Of a stretch of 64,000 bases of DNA, positions 8,817 to 17,707 are shown one piece after another. Each line of letters begins with the position of its first letter. Position 1 is the first letter of the stretch. Source of the DNA: Pseudomonas fulva. Lineage in GTDB: Bacteria > Pseudomonadota > Gammaproteobacteria > Pseudomonadales > Pseudomonadaceae. The notes below the pieces were generated by a model that was not told the origin of the DNA, ran no database searches, and saw only the letters and a list, made by a program, of their open reading frames with translations. The DNA lies in assembly GCF_023517795.1 (NCBI RefSeq), contig NZ_CP082928.1:5208001-5272000 (forward strand), in the 5' to 3' direction. Both the position numbers and the translations under genes were made by a program.

Positions 8817-10007
8817 TCACTGCCGCTGCTTGATCAGCAGGTACAGAAAATACGGGGTGCCGAACACGGCGACGAAGATGCCGGCGGGCAAGTCCAGCGG
8901 CAGAAACAGGGTGCGCCCGGCCAGGTCGGCGAGTATCACCAGATTGGCACCGACCAGCGCCGCCATGCAGGCCTGGGCGGCGAAACCGATGGGGATCAGC
9001 TGGCGAGCGATATGCGGCGCGATCAAGCCGACGAAGGCCATGGCGCCGCCCCAGGCGATGGCCGAGCCGGCCAGGGCCACACTGACGGCAAGAAGCGCTG
9101 CGCGCAGCCACTGCACGCGCACGCCGATGCCGCGGGCCAGGCCCTCGTCCAGTTGCTGAACCACCACGTGGCGCGACAGCAGGACCAGAACCGGCAGCAG
9201 GCACAGCAGCGCGCCCGCCAGCGCCTTGACCTCTCGCCAGCTCGCGCCGTACACGCTGCCGGTCAGCCACACGTAGGCCGACAAGGTGGTGCTCAGCGGG
9301 CTGAACACCAGCATGAAGGTGGTGGCCGCCGCCAGCATGGCCGACACACCGACGCCGATCAGCACCAGCCGCAGCGGTGACGTGCCCTGCTTCCAGGCCA
9401 GGCCGTAGACCGCCAGCGCGGCACTGCCGGCGCCGAGCATCGCCGCCAGCGGCAAGCCGCCTATACCCCAAGTCGCCGCGAAGGCCGACAGGTACAGCAC
9501 CGCCGCCGCACTGGCGCCACTGGACAGCCCAAGCAGATCCGGCGAGGCCAGGGGGTTGCGCACGATGGCCTGCAGGATCAACCCGGACACCGCCAGGGCC
9601 CCGCCGATCAGCCCGCCGAGCAGCAGGCGCGGCAGGCGCAGTTGCTCGACGATAAAGCTCAGCCCGGCCCCGCCCTCGCCCATCAGCACGGCAGCGACTC
9701 GCTGCGGCGAGAGCATGACCTTGCCCAGGCACAGGCCGAGAACCAGCACGAAAAGGCTGAACAGTACGGCCAGCAGCAGGCGCAGCGCGCCGGTGCCTTC
9801 GATTCGCCGCGAGAAACCGCGCCAGCGCAGGATGCGAGGCTTGACAGGCCGTTGAAAAACGTTGGCGAGGCAGCCAGCGCAATACCGAGGGCGGCCCCGC
9901 AAAAACAGGCGAGAAAGCGGAGTGTACAAGCTGTACATGAGCATTTTGAGCTTGTTTTTAACGCCGCGCTGGCAACGCAGGTAGGTTTTCGACGGCCTGT
10001 TAGGCAT
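8817..10007 (-). CDS. FecCD-family siderophore permease with repeat-derived N-terminal extension
   Basis: The permease of about 340 residues is typical Fec[41 protein letters not shown], many membrane helices, [13 protein letters not shown] and [20 protein letters not shown]. The reading frame starts at ATG 10007 (GGAGG upstream), which overlaps the stop of the previous permease gene. After only three codons it enters a 153-bp palindromic repeat (9846-9998), exactly 51 codons, which stays open and adds a basic segment of about 50 residues ([20 protein letters not shown] and onward) found in no normal FecCD protein. Either the permease carries this extension or translation restarts inside or just after the repeat. 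Function may be altered. Confidence 0.88.
   Translation of the reverse strand: MPNRPSKTYLRCQRGVKNKLKMLMYSLYTPLSRLFLRGRPRYCAGCLANVFQRPVKPRILRWRGFSRRIEGTGALRLLLAVLFSLFVLVLGLCLGKVMLSPQRVAAVLMGEGGAGLSFIVEQLRLPRLLLGGLIGGALAVSGLILQAIVRNPLASPDLLGLSSGASAAAVLYLSAFAATWGIGGLPLAAMLGAGSAALAVYGLAWKQGTSPLRLVLIGVGVSAMLAAATTFMLVFSPLSTTLSAYVWLTGSVYGASWREVKALAGALLCLLPVLVLLSRHVVVQQLDEGLARGIGVRVQWLRAALLAVSVALAGSAIAWGGAMAFVGLIAPHIARQLIPIGFAAQACMAALVGANLVILADLAGRTLFLPLDLPAGIFVAVFGTPYFLYLLIKQRQ
9846..9998. repeat. MITE-like palindromic repeat, copy A (153 bp), inside permease gene
   Basis: Terminal inverted repeats AGGCCGTTGAAAA and TTTTCGACGGCCT differ at one position. The inside is palindromic too, with arms AAAAACAGG/CTTGTTTTT and an apex TGTAC-AAGCT-GTACA. 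Hand alignment to the copy at 36109-36260 gives roughly 87 percent identity. It lies just behind the start codon of the second siderophore permease and keeps its frame open. No transposase is near. Confidence 0.85.
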
Positions 10008-10989
10008 TGCGACCTCCACGCCTCGCCAGTGCGATAAAGAACGGCGCGCCGAACAACGCGGTCATCACCCCGACCGGCACTTCGTGGGGCAGGATCAGCA
10101 CCCGGGCGAGCATATCGGCGACCAGCAACAGCGTGGCGCCGAGCAGCGCGCAACCGGGCAGCATCACCCGGTGGTCGATGCCGACCAGGCGACGCACCAT
10201 GTGCGGCACGATCAGCCCGATGAAACCGATGCTGCCCGCCAGGGCCACCGCGCTGCCGGCCAGCAGCACCACTAGCACGCCCAGTTTCAGGCGGATCAGG
10301 CCGGTGCGCTGGCCCAGGCCGATGGCGATCTGCACGCCGGCATTCAGCACATTGACCTGGGCGCCGAGCAGGCAGGCCACCAGCAGCGCTACCAGTGCAC
10401 AGATCAGCAGCGGCACGGCGGTGGCTAGGCTGCGCTCGCTGAGCGAGCCGGCCAGCCAGAACAGCACGGTGTCCAGGCCCTGTTGATCGATCACCAGCAA
10501 CGCCTGGCTGAACGCCGTGAACAGCGCGGTTATCGCCGCCCCGGCAAGCACCATGCGCAATGGGTTGAGCGCGCCCTGCCCGCTGTTGCCCACCGTCCAG
10601 ACCAGCGCGCCGGCCACGGCGGCGCCTGAGAAGGCGCTCCACAGCCATTGCTCAGGCGCATTCAGGGAGAACAGCGACAGGCTGACGATCAACGCGAAGG
10701 TCGCCCCGGCGTTGATGCCGAATAGCCCCGGCGAGGCCAATGGGTTGCGGGTCATGGCCTGCATCAGCGCGCCAGCCACCGCCAGGCTGGCGCCGACCAC
10801 CACTGCCATCAGGGTGCGCGGCAGCCGGGTGGTGTTGACCAGCAAATGGTCGACGTTAGACGGATCGGCCTGCAGCAAGGCGTCGAACACGCTGTGCGGG
10901 CCGATCCAGCTGGGGCCGGTGGACAGGCTCAGCACGCAGCAGGCCAGCAGCACGACTAAGGCGATGATCAGCTTGCCGGGCGCCGTCAT
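10000..10989 (-). CDS. FecCD-family siderophore permease
   Basis: A 329-residue polytopic inner-membrane permease with the FecCD signatures [58 protein letters not shown] and [20 protein letters not shown]. It should pair with the second permease to form the channel for a ferric siderophore. The ATG at 10989 overlaps the stop of the binding-protein gene by 4 bases, and its own stop (TAA 10000-10002) overlaps the ATG of the next permease. Confidence 0.94.
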   Translation of the reverse strand: MTAPGKLIIALVVLLACCVLSLSTGPSWIGPHSVFDALLQADPSNVDHLLVNTTRLPRTLMAVVVGASLAVAGALMQAMTRNPLASPGLFGINAGATFALIVSLSLFSLNAPEQWLWSAFSGAAVAGALVWTVGNSGQGALNPLRMVLAGAAITALFTAFSQALLVIDQQGLDTVLFWLAGSLSERSLATAVPLLICALVALLVACLLGAQVNVLNAGVQIAIGLGQRTGLIRLKLGVLVVLLAGSAVALAGSIGFIGLIVPHMVRRLVGIDHRVMLPGCALLGATLLLVADMLARVLILPHEVPVGVMTALFGAPFFIALARRGGRNA

Positions 10990-11912
10990 GCCGCGGCGTC
11001 CGCCAGCAAGCTGCGTTCGATATCGTCGAGAATGCGTGTGGCGCCAAGGATGCCGCCGGAAAATATCCAGGCCACGCCATCCACCCACCACACCTGCCCG
11101 GCTTGCGGCGCGGCCATACGCTGCCACAGCGGGTGCCCAGTAATCGCCTGGTAATGGCGCTGAACCGCGGGGCTGTCGGCCCGGCCGAACACGAAGAACA
11201 CATCGGCGTCGGCCACCGGCAGGCTTTCCCGGCTGCGCAGCTTGATGGACACGCCGCTGGCATCGCGGCTCTGCCGGTTCCACACGAAGCCCAGCTCGGC
11301 CAGCACGCTGCCGGCGAAGCTGTCGGGCAGGTAGCTGCGCAGGTGGTCCTCACGCACGTCCAGCACCGACACGCTGAGCGGCCAGCGCGCGCCGAACTTC
11401 GCGGCCAGGCGCTCGCGCATCGCGCTGACGCGTGCATCCCAACGCGCCTGCAAGGCCCGCGCCTCGCCACTGCGCGCGGTAGCAGCGCCCATCACGCGCA
11501 GGGTATGGCGGAATTCGAATACCTCGTCGAGCATCACCACCGGGCACAGCTGCTCGAGCAGCCCGGCAATCCGATCATGGCGAAAGCGCGAGGCGACGAT
11601 CAGGTCCGGGCTGAGCAAGGCGATGTCCTCCAGGCTCGGCTGGGTTTCCAGGCCGACATGGGGCACGCCTGCCAAGGCCGAGCGCAGGTAGCGATACATG
11701 GGCTTCTCGCTCCACGAATCGACCACGCCGGCCGGCCGAATGCCAAGCGCCACCGCGGTATCGGTGGCGCCCTGAAACAAGGTGATGACGCGCCGCGGCG
11801 CAGGCCCGGCATTGACCAGGGGCATTGCACCGGCAGCGAGAACGCCCAGGGACAGGCGCATCAATGTGCGCCTGGAGAGCGCCCCCTTACTACCTTGCAA
11901 ACTCGATCCCAC
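10986..11912 (-). CDS. Periplasmic iron-siderophore binding protein (FecB/FhuD type)
   Basis: A 308-residue periplasmic binding protein of the class III (BtuF/FhuD) fold. The N-terminus [20 protein letters not shown] looks like a twin-arginine (Tat) signal followed by a hydrophobic core. Motifs such as [36 protein letters not shown] and a C-terminal DDIERSLL are in the expected places. It would deliver the ferric siderophore to the two permeases. It starts 8 bases after the receptor stop and overlaps the next gene by 4 bases. Confidence 0.9.
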   Translation of the reverse strand: MGSSLQGSKGALSRRTLMRLSLGVLAAGAMPLVNAGPAPRRVITLFQGATDTAVALGIRPAGVVDSWSEKPMYRYLRSALAGVPHVGLETQPSLEDIALLSPDLIVASRFRHDRIAGLLEQLCPVVMLDEVFEFRHTLRVMGAATARSGEARALQARWDARVSAMRERLAAKFGARWPLSVSVLDVREDHLRSYLPDSFAGSVLAELGFVWNRQSRDASGVSIKLRSRESLPVADADVFFVFGRADSPAVQRHYQAITGHPLWQRMAAPQAGQVWWVDGVAWIFSGGILGATRILDDIERSLLADAAA

Positions 11913-11920
11913 TCACTGGA

Positions 11921-14365
11921 TCAGAACCCGAGGGTGGCCGACAGCACGAAGGTGCGTGGAGTTGAGATCGTCAAGCCTGGCGAGCTGTCGTCCGAGGCGC
12001 CCGCCGAGATCCAGTCCCGGGAGTCGGCGACGTTCTCGACGGTGCCACGCAAGGTGACATCGGTCTCGCTGACCTTGAAGGCGTAGCGCGCACCCAGGTC
12101 GTAGCGGGTCCAAGAGCCGATTTCCTTGGTGTTGGCCTGATCCAGATACTGCGAACTGCTATAGATAGCGCGGCCCGTCACGGTCAGGCCCTGAACGCCA
12201 GGCAGGTCCCACTCGGCACCGAAGTTTGCATTGAGCTTGGGTGTGGCCGGCGCGCGATTGCCATCGTTGGCACCACCGTTGTTGGTGTCCTTCAGTTCGC
12301 TGTCGATATACATCACCCCACCGAGCAGCCTGACGCCGTCAACGGGTTCGCCAAAGACGTTGAGCTCGATACCGTCATTGACGCGTTTGCCGTTGGGACC
12401 GAACGTTCCTTCGGTTTGACCCGCCGCGGGCGCCGCAGTCTCGTAAGCCGGCTGTTTGATACGGAAAACCGCCGCGGTAAGGGCAAACCTGCCCATATCG
12501 TATTTGGCCCCCGCCTCAGCCTGGCGACTGATAAAGGGCGGGAAAATCTCGTTTTCGTTCTCCGCTGTGCCGGGCGCGATCTTGCCCTGGCTCAGGCCTT
12601 CCATGTAGTTGGCGTACAACGAAAGTTGATCGGTCGCCTTGAACAACACGCCCGCCGAAGGCGAGAACTTTTCCTCGTCATAGGCGGTGGGTTGCTTCAC
12701 GCCATCCGACCAGTCATCGACGACCACTCGCTGCCAACGTGCTCCCAATGTCACCAGCAGGCGATCCTCCATAAAGCCCAGGGTGTCAGAGAGCGCTACC
12801 CCGCTGAAGCGGTTCTCTGTGTAATCCCTGGTTGACGGCCTCGTGGGCAAGCCTGGCGCAGGCGTTGGTCGCGTGTTGTAGAGGTTGCTATTTCCACGGG
12901 CATAGCGTGTGTCGCCGTTTTCAAAATCCATGGAGAAATAGTCGGCGGCCAAGTTGACCTCATGGCTGACCGATCCTGTGTTAAACCACTTACGCACGCC
13001 GGCGTTGATGGTTCGAACATCCTCATCCCTGCTGAACCCCCTCGGGTCAACCGTGAAATCGCCAGCAGCGTTCGTCACCGACACGTTGTGCCGCAGGAAA
13101 TCATGACGACTCTTACGCGCACCCACAGCGCCATAAACCATCAACGAATCGTCGATATCGTACTCACCGCGCAGCGCACCAAAGGTGTCGCGGGTCTCGG
13201 CCTTGCTCCAGGCTTGCGCGTAGTTGTGGCGCACGTCATCGGCCCGCGGCACGGGTGCATTGGCGCCGACCAGCACGCGCTCCTGGGGCGCATCGGTATC
13301 GCGCTCGGTATGCCCCAGATCCATCGACAGGCGCAGGCGTTCGTCGCGGAAATCCAGCCCCACCACGGCCATCTCGCGGTTGACCTTCTGGTGATCCCAC
13401 TCGGTATCACCGGATTGCTTGACGCCGTTGAAGCGGATGCCGAAGCGGTTGTCCTCGCCGAAACGACGACCCACGTCGACCGCCCCACCGACCTGGCTGT
13501 CCGAGGCGTAGCTGCCGGTGAACTCGGTGATCGGCTTGTCGGTGGCGCGCTTGGGCACCACGTTGATGCCGCCGCCGACGCTGCCGCGAGGCGAGATGCC
13601 GTTGACCAGTTGGGTCGGGCCACGAAGGATATCGACGCGGTCGGCCATTTCCATGTCGATGGAGTACGTCGGCATGATGCCGTACAGCCCACCGTAGGAC
13701 ACATCACTGTTGAACAGGCTGAAACCACGGATGGTGAACTGCTCGAAGCGCCCGCCCGCCGGGTTGGTCGAGCGCACCGCCGGGTCGCTGGCGGTCAGGT
13801 CGGCCAGGGTGCGCGACTGGGTATTCTTCACCGCCTCGCTGGTGTAGGTGGTCATGCTCAGGGGCGATTCCATGAAGTCCCGCGAGCCCAGCAGCCCCTG
13901 GGAACTGCGCCGCGCGACCTGGCCGCCGGCGTAGCGCTCGCCCTCCAGGCTTTGCGACGGGATGGTTACGCCAGTGATCGCCGTCGGGGCGATTTCCAGG
14001 GTCTCGGCGCTATCGGCTGTTGGCGCGATGGTATAGGCCGAATCGCCAACCGGCTGCAGACGCAAGCCGCTGCCCTGGAGCAGGCGAGTGAACCCCTCAT
14101 CGACGCTGTAGGTACCGGACAGCCCCTGGCTGCTGCGCCCCCTGACCAGCGCCGGATCTACCGACAGGCTTACCCCGGCCTGGCTGGCGAAGCGGCTCAG
14201 GGCCTCACCGAGGCTGCTGCTCGGCACGCTGTAGCTGCGCTCGGCGGTTTGTGCCCCGGCGCTCAGCGGCGCGATGCTGCCCAGCCCGAGCATCAGGCTC
14301 AGGCAGACGGTGGAGTAGGAAATCGAAGACACCAGACGAGGCCGATAACGTGTCAGGGGTGGCAT
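11921..14365 (-). CDS. TonB-dependent siderophore receptor with signalling domain
   Basis: An 814-residue outer-membrane receptor. A signal peptide ends near residue 38 (LSAGA). Residues about 42-115 form an STN (secretin/TonB N-terminal) domain (RSYSVPSSSLGEALSRFASQ...), which in FecA, FpvA and FoxA contacts the FecR-type anti-sigma factor. A plug domain (FMESPLSMTTYTSEAVKNT, RGFSLFNSDVSYGGLYG) and a long beta barrel follow, ending in a C-terminal Phe (VLSATLGF) as outer-membrane proteins do. With the sigma and FecR genes directly upstream, it should sense and import one ferric siderophore. The ligand cannot be told from sequence. Confidence 0.95.
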   Translation of the reverse strand: MPPLTRYRPRLVSSISYSTVCLSLMLGLGSIAPLSAGAQTAERSYSVPSSSLGEALSRFASQAGVSLSVDPALVRGRSSQGLSGTYSVDEGFTRLLQGSGLRLQPVGDSAYTIAPTADSAETLEIAPTAITGVTIPSQSLEGERYAGGQVARRSSQGLLGSRDFMESPLSMTTYTSEAVKNTQSRTLADLTASDPAVRSTNPAGGRFEQFTIRGFSLFNSDVSYGGLYGIMPTYSIDMEMADRVDILRGPTQLVNGISPRGSVGGGINVVPKRATDKPITEFTGSYASDSQVGGAVDVGRRFGEDNRFGIRFNGVKQSGDTEWDHQKVNREMAVVGLDFRDERLRLSMDLGHTERDTDAPQERVLVGANAPVPRADDVRHNYAQAWSKAETRDTFGALRGEYDIDDSLMVYGAVGARKSRHDFLRHNVSVTNAAGDFTVDPRGFSRDEDVRTINAGVRKWFNTGSVSHEVNLAADYFSMDFENGDTRYARGNSNLYNTRPTPAPGLPTRPSTRDYTENRFSGVALSDTLGFMEDRLLVTLGARWQRVVVDDWSDGVKQPTAYDEEKFSPSAGVLFKATDQLSLYANYMEGLSQGKIAPGTAENENEIFPPFISRQAEAGAKYDMGRFALTAAVFRIKQPAYETAAPAAGQTEGTFGPNGKRVNDGIELNVFGEPVDGVRLLGGVMYIDSELKDTNNGGANDGNRAPATPKLNANFGAEWDLPGVQGLTVTGRAIYSSSQYLDQANTKEIGSWTRYDLGARYAFKVSETDVTLRGTVENVADSRDWISAGASDDSSPGLTISTPRTFVLSATLGF

Positions 14366-14430
14366 GGCAGACGCTCTCTTTTTGATTCACTACCTCCCAT
14401 GACAGGTGAGTGAAAAAAAAGGGACAGGCT

Positions 14431-15381
14431 TCAGGCAGTTTTTTCGCGCGGCACCAGAGTGACCCAGTAACGGGTGCGCTTGTGCACCTCGACAGGCAGG
14501 CTGGCAGCCAGCAGGTCGAGGATCTGGTCGGTGTCGGCGAGGCGGAAACTGCCGGTCACCCGCAGGGTTTCCAGGGCCGGCGACCAGCGCAGAATGCCGG
14601 GCCGGTAACGGTCCAGCTCACGCAGGAAATCGCCCAGGGGCTGGTCGTTGGCCATCAGCACACCGTCACGCCAGCCAGGCGCACCAGGGTCGAAGATCTG
14701 GGTGGACTGGATGCGCCCAGCGCGCAGTGTGGCCCGCTGCCCCCGCTGCAGAACCTGTGTCTCATGAGTACTTGCCTGCAGTTGCACCGAACCCGCCAGC
14801 ACCGAGAACCGGCAGCTATCGCCCTGCTGATGCACGCAGATCTCTCCAGCCACAAGCGTCGCCCTGCCCTGGCCGGTCTCGATAACGAATGGCGAGCTGC
14901 CAGCGACACGCAGGGCCACTTCGCCCCGCAACAAGGTCAGGCGACGCCCACCGGCGTCGAGGTTCAGCGCGGAATCGGTATTGATGTCCAGCACGCTGCC
15001 ATCGGCCAGTGTCAGCCGCTGCCGCTCACCCACACGGGTGGCCAGGTCGGCGCGCCAGGCATCGATAGGCAGTTCACGGCTGACCAGCCAGGCCGCCGGT
15101 GCCAGCGCGGCGAACCCCAGCATGCCTTTGAGCAGGCGCCGCCGGCCCTGGTCAGGGCGGTCGAGGCTGGCCATCGCCAACTCGGCAGGCAATGCGCCAA
15201 AGCGCGAACGCAAGGCCTGGATCTTCTGCCAGGCATGCTCGTGACTGGCGTGCACGTCACGCCAGCGCTGCAGCGCCAGGTGGTCCTGCTCGCTGGCCGC
15301 ACCGGACTCGATCAACGCCAGCCAACGTGCCGCCGAGCGCGCCACCCGCCGGGTGTCTTCGCTGATCTCGCGGTTCAGCAC
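14431..15381 (-). CDS. FecR-type anti-sigma regulator
   Basis: A 316-residue inner-membrane regulator. A short cytoplasmic part with ARWLALIESG and WRDVHASHEHAWQ (the FecR N-terminal domain) precedes one membrane segment near residues 83-101 (LLKGMLGFAALAPAAWLVS), then the periplasmic FecR domain (GERQRLTLADGSVLDINTDS) and a C-terminal STN-like end. It would hold the ECF sigma factor inactive until the receptor signals. The start is a GTG at 15381, which overlaps the sigma gene end by 7 bases; no ATG fits the conserved beginning. Confidence 0.92.
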   Translation of the reverse strand: MLNREISEDTRRVARSAARWLALIESGAASEQDHLALQRWRDVHASHEHAWQKIQALRSRFGALPAELAMASLDRPDQGRRRLLKGMLGFAALAPAAWLVSRELPIDAWRADLATRVGERQRLTLADGSVLDINTDSALNLDAGGRRLTLLRGEVALRVAGSSPFVIETGQGRATLVAGEICVHQQGDSCRFSVLAGSVQLQASTHETQVLQRGQRATLRAGRIQSTQIFDPGAPGWRDGVLMANDQPLGDFLRELDRYRPGILRWSPALETLRVTGSFRLADTDQILDLLAASLPVEVHKRTRYWVTLVPREKTA

Positions 15382-15887
15382 AGCTCGACCAGCAGGCAGT
15401 GCTCGTAGGCCTGCGCCATATAGCGCTTGACGCTGCGCTCGGAGACCTCGAGGCGCTCGGCGATCTCGCGGTAACCGAGCCCTTCGAGCTGGCTGAGCAG
15501 GAATGCTCGACGCACCACCTGGGGCAAGCCGTCGAGCAGTTCGTCCAGGGCCTGCAAGGTTTCCAGCACCAGCCACCGCTCTTCCGGTGATGGCGCACAG
15601 GCTTCCGGCAGTTGCGCCAGCGCCTCCACATAGGCCTGCTCCAGGCTGCGGCGCTTGTACAGGTTGATCAGCAGGCGCTTGCCGATGGTTTTCAGGTAGG
15701 CACGCGGTTCCTGCAGCTCGCTGATCGCCTGGGAACCGGCCAGCACGCGCATGAAGGCATCCTGGCTGAGATCGGCGGCATCCCAGCCATTGCCCATACG
15801 GCGGCTCAGCCACTGCTCCAGCCAGCTGCGATGCTCCCGGTACAGATCGTCGAACGCGCGTTCACTCGATACAGCCACACCACCCAT
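15375..15887 (-). CDS. FecI-type ECF sigma factor
   Basis: A 170-residue extracytoplasmic-function sigma factor. Region 2 is seen in FDDLYREHRSWLEQWLSRRM and DLSQDAFMRVLAG, and region 4 in LDGLPQVVRRAFLLSQLEGL and YREIAERLEVSERSVKRYMA. It should direct transcription of the receptor operon when the cognate siderophore is bound outside. The gene is first in the eight-gene operon and overlaps the FecR gene. Confidence 0.94.
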   Translation of the reverse strand: MGGVAVSSERAFDDLYREHRSWLEQWLSRRMGNGWDAADLSQDAFMRVLAGSQAISELQEPRAYLKTIGKRLLINLYKRRSLEQAYVEALAQLPEACAPSPEERWLVLETLQALDELLDGLPQVVRRAFLLSQLEGLGYREIAERLEVSERSVKRYMAQAYEHCLLVELC

Positions 15888-16085
15888 GCCAACACCCGTT
15901 ACGAAAGATCAATAACGAGATCGATTCTAATTAACAACTATACCGAAAGGTAGCCTTGCACTCGGAATTACCGGGGGCTGCAGGCCGGCCTGCAGTGCCG
16001 AGGAAGCTGGAGCAAATGCAAAATATTTGGCAAGCGTGACCGCCGCGCTCTATTGTGCTGCCACTTTTTCACCGAGCGGCTTGCC
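15888..16085. promoter_or_regulatory. Divergent promoter region with weak Fur-box candidate and 18-bp palindrome
   Basis: Upstream of the sigma gene an AT-rich stretch at 15911-15933 (AATAACGAGATCGATTCTAA) loosely resembles tandem GATAAT hexamers of a Fur box; the match is weak. At 15978-15995 there is a perfect palindrome CTGCAGGCCGGCCTGCAG whose role is unknown. Iron-dependent repression by Fur would be expected for this operon. Confidence 0.35.
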
Positions 16086-16547
16086 ATGAAACGACTTTGC
16101 ATCCTGTTGTTCAGTGTTGTCTGTTCCTCCACCTGGGCGACCGACGCGCCCGCGCCGACACGCTGGACGCTGCTGGATCAATTCGAGAAGGCCTATACCC
16201 TGGACGATAGCGCCCGCGTGGTGCTGGTGGCGCGCAGCATGTCCACCGCCCGCCTGGTCAACGGCGCGCTGGAAGAACAGCCGGAAGGGTTTCTGGATGC
16301 TCGTCACGTGGTCTACGTGGCCGATATCGAGAAGATGCCGTCGCTGGCGAAGATGGTTGCAGTACCGGCCATGCGTTCGGCCAAGTATCGGATCATGCTC
16401 GACCAGACCGGTCGGGTCGCCAGTCGCTACGACGGTGATCGCGACACCGTGCAGTGGCTGGACGTGCACAATGGCAACGTGGTTCGTGAACAGCGTTTCA
16501 GCGATGCGGCAGCCCTGCAGGCCGCGCTGGAGGCGCTGCCCCGGTAA
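16086..16547 (+). CDS. Predicted periplasmic protein of unknown function
   Basis: A 153-residue protein with a signal peptide (MKRLCILLFSVVCSSTWATD, cleavage near residue 19). The mature part (LLDQFEKAYTLDDSARVVLVAR, YRIMLDQTGRVASRYDGDRD) has a strand-helix pattern like a thioredoxin fold without the CxxC pair; that is impression only. Similar Pseudomonas proteins are known to me only as hypothetical. Its stop codon abuts the stop of the convergent crtE gene with no gap, and the ATG at 16086 follows GAGCGGC. Confidence 0.7.
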   Translation: MKRLCILLFSVVCSSTWATDAPAPTRWTLLDQFEKAYTLDDSARVVLVARSMSTARLVNGALEEQPEGFLDARHVVYVADIEKMPSLAKMVAVPAMRSAKYRIMLDQTGRVASRYDGDRDTVQWLDVHNGNVVREQRFSDAAALQAALEALPR

Positions 16548-17435
16548 TCAGCCGAACAGCATGCCCAGGAAGCGGCCGATATAGGCGTCGCCGCGGTAGG
16601 CTTCATCCAGGCAGATGTGCGCCCGGGCCAGGTGGCTATCGAGGCGCTCGCGCACCTTCTGCTCGCCGTGCAGGGCCAGCAGCGTCGACTTGCCGTTGTC
16701 CTTGCCCTGGTCCTTGTCGCTGTTGGGATTGATGTCCTGCAGGTCGTCGTAGAGCTGCACGGCGTGCCCCAGCTCGATGGCGAAGCGCTGCAGCACCCCC
16801 CGCAACGGCTGGGGTGCATCGCTGATCAGAAACGCCATATCCATGATCGCGCTGAACAGCACCCCGGTCTTGAGGTTGTTGGTGGCGGCGATTTCCTCTT
16901 CGCTACGGGCGTGCCTGCCGTCGCGCAGGTCCTGCAACTGCCCCTGCACCAGCCCCTGGGAGCCGATGGTATTGGCGAGAATCTCCACCAGTTGGGTGCG
17001 CACCAGCGGGCGCAGCCCGTCGATCGAGGCCACCACACCAAAGGCCCGTGACAGCAGCGCCACGGCCGCGAGAATGGCGATGTCCTCGCCGAACGCCAGG
17101 TGCACGGTGGGCCGCCCGCGGCGCAGCTGGGCGTTGTCCATGCAGGGCATGTCGTCGAGAATCAGCGAGGCGGCGTGCACCATCTCGATGGCACAGGCCA
17201 GATCCAGCGCCTGGTGCTGATCGGCGCCCAGCCCGTCGGCGGCGAGCAGCAACAGCAGCGGGCGCATGCGCTTGCCCGGGGCCAGTGCCCCGTCACGGAT
17301 CGCCGCAGCCACCAGGTCGCGCTCGTTGCTGGCAGGCGGCAACAGCTCGTCGAGTCGGTCATCGACGGCGCCACGCAGCTGCATCAGGTGTTCGGTGAAT
17401 CCGCTGTCGATCGTTGCGGTCGCATAGGCTGTCAT
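16548..17435 (-). CDS. crtE: Geranylgeranyl diphosphate synthase
   Basis: A 295-residue trans-isoprenyl diphosphate synthase. The first Asp-rich motif is DDMPCMD at residues 94-100 (two residues longer than DDxxD, as in CrtE-type enzymes), followed by LRRGRPT; the second is DDLQD at 230-234. It condenses IPP with allylic diphosphates to make GGPP, the substrate of phytoene synthase. Here it is transcribed away from idi-crtXYIB, whereas in the Pantoea cluster it leads the same operon. The CrtX-CrtB neighbours make the carotenoid assignment secure. Confidence 0.95.
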   Translation of the reverse strand: MTAYATATIDSGFTEHLMQLRGAVDDRLDELLPPASNERDLVAAAIRDGALAPGKRMRPLLLLLAADGLGADQHQALDLACAIEMVHAASLILDDMPCMDNAQLRRGRPTVHLAFGEDIAILAAVALLSRAFGVVASIDGLRPLVRTQLVEILANTIGSQGLVQGQLQDLRDGRHARSEEEIAATNNLKTGVLFSAIMDMAFLISDAPQPLRGVLQRFAIELGHAVQLYDDLQDINPNSDKDQGKDNGKSTLLALHGEQKVRERLDSHLARAHICLDEAYRGDAYIGRFLGMLFG

Positions 17436-17707
17436 CGTTCACTCTCTTCTTCTGTATGCCTGCAGTACGCGAACACCTGTTACGTACCGAGGGTCACGAC
17501 GTTGTACGATCCTGACATCTAAATCATCGTAACCAAAGCCGATTTGTAATGTTGGAACGTCTAATGCCTGCGGTTGCCTGATAATCTTGCCTGCCAGCAG
17601 GTTGTTCAAAGACTTGTACAAGGCGGCTGGATCGACATGCTATTCGATTATTCCGTTCTGGACAGACCGCGTGCACAGCAAAATGATTCCGGCGCAATGG
17701 AGCCTGC
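17436..17707. promoter_or_regulatory. Divergent crtE / idi-crtXYIB promoter region
   Basis: The 272-base gap must contain both carotenoid promoters. It is locally AT-rich and holds a perfect palindrome CTTGTACAAG at 17613-17622 plus a related half site GTTGTACG near 17501. TGTACA-type cores remind me of targets of light-dependent MerR-family regulators (LitR/CarH), but no such gene is in the window. The idi ATG has GGAG upstream. Confidence 0.4.

Noticed and set aside
8014..9882. Apparent fusion of a 360-residue N-terminal part to the siderophore ATPase
   Set aside because: The upstream part is only the permease gene read in a different frame; the ATPase has its own ATG at 8805 in the usual spacing.
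12962..14413. 483-codon frame antisense to the TonB receptor
   Set aside because: The opposite strand encodes a full receptor with signal peptide, signalling domain and barrel; the antisense frame has no ribosome site or recognisable motif.
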